DNA of 64,000 nt from Anthostomella pinea (lineage: Eukaryota; Ascomycota; Sordariomycetes; Xylariales; Xylariaceae), in NCBI GenBank assembly GCA_963556695.1, contig CAUWAG010000018.1:868001-932000 (forward strand), in the 5' to 3' direction. Positions 56,905 through 64,000 of this stretch are shown here, one piece after another. Each line of letters begins with the position of its first letter. Position 1 is the first letter of the stretch. Below the pieces are notes generated by a model. It was given only the letters and a program-made list of their open reading frames with translations. It made no database searches and had not been told where the DNA came from. A program made the position numbers and the translations under genes.

Positions 56905-58089
56905 TCACCGGGCGCCGTCTTCCCCTTCCCCTTCCCCTTCCCCGTAAAGCCCCTGCCCCCTAACCCAAGCCCGCACCCCCGGACTCACCAGCCGGCCCAA
57001 GGCCTCCCAGTCCGCCCTCAGCACCGCGTCCCGGACCTTGGTGCTACTCACCGCCGTCTCCTCCTCCTCCCCCTCCCCGCCGTCCACCATCTCGACCCTG
57101 TCCGCCCACTCCGCGCGGCCGCCCATTCTCGTTAGTTCGCCGTCTCGTAGGCGGGCTAAGTAGGCGCGCTGCGCGGGGACATCGCCCCACGAAGGGTCGG
57201 GCCGCGTGGTGACGCGCAGTCGCGCGTGCGCAAAGAACGGGTCTAGGGCAGATGCGATCCCGCCGTCTGCTGCGGAGGGGTAGTACTTGGGGTCGAAGAT
57301 GCGGATTAGGGTGTCGAAGCCTGTTAGGTAGATTTGTTCTGGTGCTTGGGGTGATTGTTGTGATTGTTGTTGGTGTGCTTCTTGACGGGAGGATGTGTGC
57401 GAGGTGGTAGTGGTGGTGGAGGAGGTGGCTAGAGTAGTACCACGGTAGAAATCGCAGGTCGAGATGGCGTTGCTCTTGGCGTGGAAGTAGGGCTCGGTCG
57501 TCACGGCTATGTCTACGGCTATGTCTACGGCCGCGCAGCCGGGGGGACTCCTTCCTGGTGTTGATTCGTCTCTTTCTCCTTCATTTCCATTGCAATATTC
57601 TTCTTGGTTCTGGGTTGTTGTTGCTGCGGCGGCCGCTGCCAGCAGGTCCTGCGCAAACACGTACATCATGGCGAGCCGCTGCGGGAAGGCCGCGGGCTTG
57701 GGTGCCTTGTCGGCGTTGTTGATCGCGAGGAGCAGGAGGAGGCGCGACTGCTGTCGGCCGTCTTCTGAGTCTTCACCGGCACCGCCGTACCGCGGGTCCG
57801 CCAGCGCGGAGAGCGCCATGCGCTGGTGCGCGAGCGTGGGCGGGTTGAACGAGGAGTCGAGGACTAATATAGACTTCGTCGGATGGTGCGGCGGCAGCGG
57901 TGTCAAAACCGACCGGGTATCGAGGGATGCTGCTGCGTGTGTGGGTGCAGGCGTGGCGGGCAACGAGCAGAGCACGCGGAATGTACTGTTCGAGAGCTGG
58001 TAGGTCTTCAGCGCCTGCGTGAAACGCGCGACGAGGTTCGGTGGGAGGCGCGCCATGGGGTCTTCGGATTCGGTGGCTGGCGGGGACAT
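56905..58089 (-). CDS. nicotinamide-nucleotide adenylyltransferase-like protein (POF1 family)
   Basis: Single-exon 394-aa protein. Near residue 78 is SSFNPPTLAHQRMAL, the nucleotidyltransferase (T/H)xGH-like signature in the form used by the POF1/NMNAT-like family. It is followed by LLLLLAINNADKAPKPAAF and QRLAMMYVFAQDLL, also diagnostic. A second conserved block is QIYLTGFDTLIRIFDPKYYP (nucleotide/substrate side), and the C-terminus ISXXR-type motif appears as SSTKVRDAVLRADWEAL. Yeast Pof1 has NMN adenylyltransferase activity, making NAD from NMN and ATP; that activity is inferred here. The protein contains low-complexity insertions (poly-Ala, Ser/Thr and Gln runs), and its tail is a GEGEGE repeat. 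Confidence 0.8.
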   Translation of the reverse strand: MSPPATESEDPMARLPPNLVARFTQALKTYQLSNSTFRVLCSLPATPAPTHAAASLDTRSVLTPLPPHHPTKSILVLDSSFNPPTLAHQRMALSALADPRYGGAGEDSEDGRQQSRLLLLLAINNADKAPKPAAFPQRLAMMYVFAQDLLAAAAAATTTQNQEEYCNGNEGERDESTPGRSPPGCAAVDIAVDIAVTTEPYFHAKSNAISTCDFYRGTTLATSSTTTTTSHTSSRQEAHQQQSQQSPQAPEQIYLTGFDTLIRIFDPKYYPSAADGGIASALDPFFAHARLRVTTRPDPSWGDVPAQRAYLARLRDGELTRMGGRAEWADRVEMVDGGEGEEEETAVSSTKVRDAVLRADWEALGRLVSPGVRAWVRGQGLYGEGEGEGEDGAR

Positions 58090-58654
58090 TGCCGCTGGGA
58101 TGGTAGGGGCGCTTCGGCTGGTGTAGGTCTCGTTGGTTGGAACAGGAGAGAGTCGTCGTCGTCGATGTCACAAGATAAGTGTAGCTCCGGGCTGCTGGAC
58201 ACAGTTGTTTCCCCTCTGCGCAGCAGATTGAGCGTTGGCTCTAGTCTGAGAAGTACAATAAACACAACAAAATGGCACGATGCAGTCGCTAATGCCAGCG
58301 AGGGGCCCTTGAGCAGCAGCTCATCTGAGAAGAGGAAGACGTGAAGTTGCAAGAAGCGCCGGGTCCCTGCATCTCCAGCTGTGAGCCGCCGTGGAGGACG
58401 GAGTGGGGTCCGATTGGCCACACCTTCTCGTATTCCCGCAACGGCCGACAGCGTGCCTCGGAATGCACCGTTATGTAAAACCGTACTGAAGTACAAAGCA
58501 AGACTGTCATTATAGTCGTTCGCATTCGTCGCACTCGTATAGGCTAGCAAAGGGGTATCGTAATGACCAAAGTCGACCTCCAAACGCCACTTTCCGAATC
58601 CCTGCCCTCCTTCTCCGTCTCCACCACTACGTTGCGGACCACTCATCACACTCA
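58090..58654. other. intergenic, no gene seen
   Basis: Promoter of the POF1-like gene and 3' flank of APC10. The long open frame across it (58008-58658 minus) is not protein-like. Confidence 0.6.
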
Positions 58655-59555
58655 TCAACGGATCTCCGCTTCTCGCATGAAGTCGGGTATGCTCAGTCCT
58701 CCATCTCCGGGAGCATGCTTCTTGGTGGCAGCCTTACGACGACGAGCCTTGGCCTCGAGTCGCATGGCCGCCTGCTCGTCGTGATCATGGAGATTTATCC
58801 GGGTCATCCTGTCGCGGTAGTCTTCAATGGCCTCGACCATGTCGTCCACCGGGTTATTCTCCGCCGTATCAGCCGTGTCGTCCAGCGCATAGACCTTGAT
58901 CCCGCGCAAATGCGTGTCCTTGCCGTTCTGGTGGTTCTCGAGGATCATGACACGGACGAACCAGCAGCAGAGCGAGTTGCCGTCTGGACCACCGCCCGCA
59001 CCGGCAATCGGGATATCGATCCAGCCCTTGGGCGCACTGAGCTCCATCGTGGTGAAGGGTATGGTGAGGTTGGGGCCTGTGCCGGCCGTGATCTGGATCT
59101 TGGTAGGCGTGTAGCTCTCATCTAGTTCGTAATCCAGGAAGAGCCGCAGCGCACGTATCTCCACACGCTTGATGAAATGAATGTTTAGGCGGTGCGGTTG
59201 AGGACCGTCGGACCTTCGGAAGAGCATCAGCCTGGTAGCAATGGGGAGAACTGAAAAATGGGAGCATCGTGTAACTTACTGCCAAAACTGGTTCACATCG
59301 TCATCGCGGAGCTCCTTCACGCCGCACCCTGGCTTGTAGCTGCTCACGGTGAAGCTGGCGAGGTTGCTGATTTCCTTGAGGCCGACGGCTGAGGCATCAA
59401 AAGGAGGTTCCTCTTCATCATGGGCCTCCTCCTCGTCCTCTGCACCTTCACCCTCGTCCTCTACACCTTCACCCTCGTCCTCCTCTGGAACATCAGCTTC
59501 CTCTTCTTCATCTTCATCGCCTTCTTCCTCTCCGTCCTCCTCCTCCTCCTCCTCC

Positions 59556-59587
<32 letters not shown>

Positions 59588-60217
59588 GTCTTCTTCCTCG
59601 GTGTCGTCGTACTCTCCAGCCTCACGCTGGCGTCTTCTTGCTGCTTCGGCTTCTGCTATGATTTCAGTAAGTAGTTGGCTTTGAGTGCTCTCTTCGAGAA
59701 TGACGATTGCATCCTCCCGCAAGCGATTTGTCCGTCTCCAGGTCTGGTCAGGAGGCAGTGTCCGATGCGCATGGGTCACCCTCCACGGAGGCGACTCATC
59801 CAGAAGTGAAACGCCGGTTCTTCGGGGAGTAGACATGGCTGCTGAGGTACAGAAGAGAGGTAATGGCGCTGTTGCTGGGTAACCAAGAAGGATGGAACAA
59901 AGTGATAATCAAAGGACGAACCACAGCTGCGCTCTAGGAGCTTCTTGGGTCTGGGGTGGGTTTAAGGTGAACCAACGCAGAGACTGACCTGGAGCTGGAG
60001 GTGTCTGAAGAGTCCATGGATTTGGATGTGTCTCGTTTGGCAGGTCCAAAGCAGGGACCCCACCTCTCGCAGCGAAAGGCGATGTTGCCTGGGCATTTGG
60101 TGCCCGAGGCGCGCGCTCCGGCCTCAGCAACCGTCGCCGGATTTCCTCCCGATGCTGTCGCATGGAAGCTGCGTTTCTGGTGGGCGCACCCCTCGCTGGG
60201 GCATCATCTTGTTCCAT
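58655..60217 (-). CDS. anaphase-promoting complex subunit 10 (Apc10/Doc1)
   Basis: The core is two exons, 59280-59836 (from MSTPRRTGVSLL) and 58655-59213 (GTAAGT / CCGAAG), 371 aa. A further exon 59989-60217 joins in frame (GTCAGT / CTCAG at 59842) to extend the N-terminus to 449 aa starting MEQDDAPARGAP; this exon could instead be 5' UTR. The DOC domain is clear: LKEISNLASFTVSSYKPGCG, VKELRDDDVNQFWQ, SDGPQPHRLNIHF, VEIRALRLFLDYELDESYTP and RVMILENHQNGKDTHLRGIK. Apc10 helps APC/C recognise D-box and KEN-box substrates and increases processivity. The N-terminal half carries a long poly-Glu/Asp tract encoded by a TCC/GAG microsatellite. The C-terminus ends GLSIPDFMREAEIR. Confidence 0.88.
59535..59581. 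repeat. (TCC/GAG)n microsatellite coding poly-Glu in APC10
   Basis: About 15 uninterrupted CTC-type triplets read as GAG on the minus strand, in a larger acidic tract (about 59420-59620). Confidence 0.85.
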
Positions 60218-61039
60218 TGCCGGCGAATTCAACCATGAGAAGCTAATAATTAAAAACAGACAAGAGAATAAGGGACCACAATCTGTAGGTTTTGACGTGT
60301 CAACAGCTAGGCAGTTTTCATCTCGTTGTGAAGAGTTGAGACATGACGATGAACGATGGTGTTGATGTGATGTATCAAAACAGACTTCCCTTCTTTGACT
60401 AGGGGCTGCACGATCGACATATCCGATCTCTATGCATGCATGCATGTACACGACATAACCCAATATCCTTCAAGACATCCGTATTCTCTTATCGCGTCTC
60501 GGTCAATGAGATCTCATCAAGCCGACAACCTGCATTTCTGCATTTCTCATCCTCCTGGAGTGTCTGTCCTTCGTCTATTTCCCAGCTCGATCGAAGGCTT
60601 GAGAGCTCTCGCATCGCATGCATTGGGATGCTGCCAGGCTAGGGTGACCTTTCAATCATCTCATTATACTTGTACCATTCTTCTGTATGTTCACTACCCT
60701 TTTGTGTATATGGTTCAACACTTTCGTTCCACCTCATGACCCTTAATACCCACAAGCTGCCAGGTCATAACTTGCTACCCCTATGAAGACTTCTGAGTTT
60801 CCTCCAAATCTACAGCTGACGAGACCTTCTCACCGGGTGGGATCGCGTGTGAGAGGGTGCCACCATCTATTTGCCTGATTTGACACGCACATATCGGTTC
60901 CGATGCTAGCCAGAAGACGGGTTCCATCCATGCACTCCTAGCAGCATAGTAGCACTGATTGGTAGCATCTATACTCAGCACACAAGCACGACACATAGCA
61001 ACAACATACCTAGCAGAGGAACGAAGCACCCGGCTAGCA
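60218..61039. other. divergent intergenic region, no gene seen
   Basis: Lies between APC10 and the aminopeptidase gene and holds both promoters. No coding region supported. Confidence 0.6.
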
Positions 61040-64000
61040 ATGGATGCCGCCATTGGTCTAATGCCGCGGGCCATGCTCCGGAATGCCAGCACGGCCGTGA
61101 TGAAGATGAGGGCGGTTGCAGGTCATGCAACCCGGGCCATTTCGAGAAGCTCCATGGCAGGGCGAGCAACAATTGCAAGACAAGATAACGAAACATCGTC
61201 CATCTTCACGGGCCGACATCCTGCAACTCCTGGGCCGTTGAACAGCAGCTGTAACCCTTTTATTTTCCGCCAATGTTTTGCGTCTGTCGCATCAAAGTTC
61301 GTGTCGTGGCCACCTGCCAATTTAGTCGGTGTTGGCGGTGTTGCTATTCCTACGCTAGACTTGCAACGACCCAAAAAGGGACCACCTGCAAGACCCCACC
61401 ACGCCCGCTTACAACAACTTCACCACACCCAACGGCAACGGTCCAGGACCTCTGCCAGGAACACTGCCTCCCCTGTCTCCTCTCGACACTTCTCAACCAC
61501 CCCGACAGCTGCCTGCAACGCCATCATCCCCTCCTCCATCATGGCCGACCGCGACATTCTCCCCGCCACCGTCAAGCCGTCTCACTATGATCTCTCAATC
61601 TCGGCCCTCAACTTCAAGGATTGGTCCTACGAAGGAAGTGTGACGTAAGTATGATAACATCTACCTAGGTAAGCTTTCTAACAGGGTGCAGCATCGATGT
61701 TTCTGTTGCGGAACCGACCAAGGAGATCGTTCTCAATGCACTTGAGCTGAAACTGCTCAAAGCCGAGGTCACCGTAGAGCACACAAAGTCCACCCAGTCC
61801 TTGCAAACCGCCACCTTTAGCTACGATGAGAAGAAGCAGCGCGCAACCCTTCAGTTCACCGAGGACATTCCCGCTTCGCAAAAGGCCACCCTGCAGATCA
61901 GCTTCCAGGGCATCATCAACAATGACATGGCCGGCTTCTACCGGAGCAAGTACAAGCCTGCCGTCACTCCCGCCGCATCAGTACCCAGGGATGATACCTT
62001 TCACTACATGTTCAGCACCCAATTTGAAGCCTGCGATGCTCGCCGCGCCTTCCCTTGTTTCGACGAGCCTCGCCTGAAGGCTACCTTTGACTTTCAGATC
62101 GACATCCCGGATGATCAGGTCGCCTTGTCGAACATGCCCGTCAAGGAGATAGTTCAGACCAAGCCGGGATTCCAGAAGGTGTCCTTTGAACGAACACCGC
62201 TCATGAGCACTTATCTGCTTGCCTGGGCTGTGGGAGACTTCGAATATGTTGAAGCCTTTACTGAACGACGGTACAATGGGCAACAGATTCCTGTGCGCGT
62301 GTACGCTACTCGGGGTCTGAAAGAGCAAGGCCGATATGCCTTGGAACATGCCCCCAAGACCATTGATCTCTTCTCGGAAAGCTTCGGTATAGACTACCCC
62401 CTCCCAAAGGCCGACCTGCTAGCTGTCCACGAATTCACCCATGGAGCCATGGAGAACTGGGGTCTTGTTACCTATCGCACAACTGCGGTACTCTTTGACA
62501 AGAATACTTCCGACGCGAGATACAAGAACCGTGTCGCATACGTTGTTGCTCATGAGCTGGCTCATCAATGGTTCGGCGACCTCGTCACTATGGACTGGTG
62601 GGATGAACTCTGGCTCAACGAGTCCTTCGCTACCTGGGCTGGCTGGTACGCCGTGAATAAATTCCACCCCGACTGGCAAGTTTGGGCCCAGTTCGTCAAC
62701 GAAGGAATGGAGGACGCCTTCGGGTTGGACGGAATGCGTGCTTCTCATCCTGTTCATGTCCCAGTCCAGGATGCTCTCGACGTAAATCAGATATTCGACA
62801 GTATCAGCTACCTCAAAGGATGCTCCACACTGCGAATGCTGGTGAACCATCTTGGAGAGAAGAACTTTCTCAAGGGTGTTGGCGCATACCTCAAAAAGTC
62901 TGCTTACGGGAATGCCAAGACTGAATATCTCTGGCAGGCCTTGAGCGAAGCATCGGGAGAGGATGTGAACGGATTAATGAGCAACTGGATCGAGAAGATC
63001 GGCCATCCGGTGTTAACCGTGGCCGAGGAACCTGGCCAAATCTCGATCAAGCAAAACCGCTATCTCTCTACCGGGGATGTCAAGCCCGAGGAGGACCAGA
63101 CCGAATGGTGGGTACCCCTCAGTCTGCAGGGAAAGGTTGGGCAGCAAGGTATCCATAACTTGACTCTCACGGCTAGAGAAACGACCATCCGAGACATTGA
63201 CGACGAATTCTACATGCTCAACTCCAATGCCACTGGCTTCTACCGAACCAACTATCCTCCGGCTCGCCTAACAAAGCTCAGCACTCAACTCGACCGGTTG
63301 AGCAACGAAGACAAGATTTCCATCATTGGCTCTGCAGCCGACTTGGCATTCTCCGGTTACGGCACGACCCCAGCGCTTCTATCATTCATTGAAGCATTTA
63401 GAAACGAGACAAACCACCTGGTATGGACCCAAGTTCTAGACTCTCTAAGCAGGGTCAAGACCATCTTCGGCGATGATGAGACCATCAAGAAGGGTCTGGA
63501 GAAATTCGCTTTAAAGCTTATTAGCAATGCGGTAGAGAAGATCGGCTGGGAGTTCTCAGACAGCGAGGATTTCCTGACTGGGCAGCTGCGCAAGAGGCTT
63601 TTACTAAATGCAGCCGCCAATGGCCACCCAGAGTAAGTCACGTTTTTCACGTTGCACTTTATCTGCGACATACTGACAAGTGGCTGTTTCACAGGGTAAC
63701 TGAAAAGGCCATGTCGATGTTTGATGCCTGGGCTTCGCAAGGAACTAGCATCCATCCGAATCTGAGAACCGTTGTCTACCGCACCGCCATCAAGACCAAA
63801 CCTGCCGAAGCAGTCAAAGCTCTGAAGAAGGAATGGTCGACCGGCACCTCGATCGACGGCAAAGTCCTCTGCCTGTCTAGTTTGGGCCATGTCCGTGACG
63901 CCGAGCTCATCAAGAAGTCCCTTTTCCCTTTCCTCTTCGAGCCGTCGCCCCCAGCCCCGGCTTCAGACTCCGTACCGTCCGGCGATATGCACTCTCTTGG
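61040..64000 (+). CDS. M1-family zinc aminopeptidase (APE2/AAP1-like), 3' end beyond window
   Basis: Exons 61040-61644, 61692-63632 and 63696-64000 (window edge). The classical start is MADRDILPATVKPSHYDLSI at 61541, but the frame is open upstream to an ATG at 61040, adding 167 residues. That extension is Arg/Ala/Ser-rich with no early acidic stretch and has RHFSTTPT just before the classical start, like a mitochondrial presequence with its cleavage site. The enzyme body has the exopeptidase motif HGAMENWG (near residue 284 from MADRD) and the zinc site HELAHQWFGD, followed 18 residues later by the third ligand Glu in LNESFATWAG. It belongs to the puromycin-sensitive/Ape2 group that removes N-terminal residues from peptides. 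The ERAP1-like C-terminal domain is cut by the window end at MHSLG. Confidence 0.9.

Noticed and set aside
59909..60463. Independent 184-codon gene upstream of APC10
   Set aside because: A GTCAGT donor at 59988 and CTCAG acceptor at 59842 join its 3' part in frame to APC10; more likely an upstream exon or 5' UTR.

Overview
The window is nuclear DNA of a filamentous ascomycete (Pezizomycotina, probably Sordariomycetes). This rests on short 47-140 bp GT-AG introns, fungal-only families (SIN scaffold Cdc11/Nud1, UstYa/DUF3328, DUF3669, DUF7580, FTA2-like and MYND proteins) and truncated RNase H-bearing LINEs. The exact taxon cannot be read from the sequence. No rRNA, tRNA or CRISPR array was recognised. 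Exon joins were made by eye from splice motifs, reading-frame phase and family knowledge.

Layout. (1) 0.9-6.4 kb: a large SIN scaffold gene. (2) 6.4-32.9 kb: a patchy accessory stretch. It holds a MYND-finger gene with a LINE tail in an intron, an acidic-tail orphan, an FTA2-like gene, a C2H2/coiled-coil/RRM fusion head to head with a DUF7580 gene, an ERG26 fragment, a small cysteine-rich secreted protein with a LINE inserted upstream, a broken HtrL-like gene, a secreted kinase-fold protein lacking DFG, and a conserved CaMKK/Ssp1-type kinase. (3) 32.9-43.9 kb: about 11 kb with no gene I can support. (4) 43.9-52.1 kb: a GH64 glucanase and then a compact fungal RiPP (dikaritin/ustiloxin-type) locus. 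A secreted precursor with eight Kex2-bounded core repeats plus a divergent ninth lies between two UstYa-family oxidase genes, followed by a DUF3669 fragment. (5) 52.9-64 kb: conserved housekeeping genes (CENP-W, YAG7-like, POF1-like, APC10, and an M1 aminopeptidase running off the end).

How the genes work together. The RiPP locus is the clearest system. The precursor would enter the secretory pathway and be cut at Lys-Arg by a Kex2-type protease, and the released peptides would be oxidatively cyclised by the two UstYa proteins. A 23-bp-arm inverted repeat lies between the divergent UstYa and precursor genes and is a candidate control element. The core motif, with its only Tyr directly before Lys-Arg, does not match the dikaritin cores I know, so the product may be new. 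The head-to-head C2H2-RRM and DUF7580 pair is a second candidate unit, possibly linked to fungal self/non-self recognition; that link is inference.
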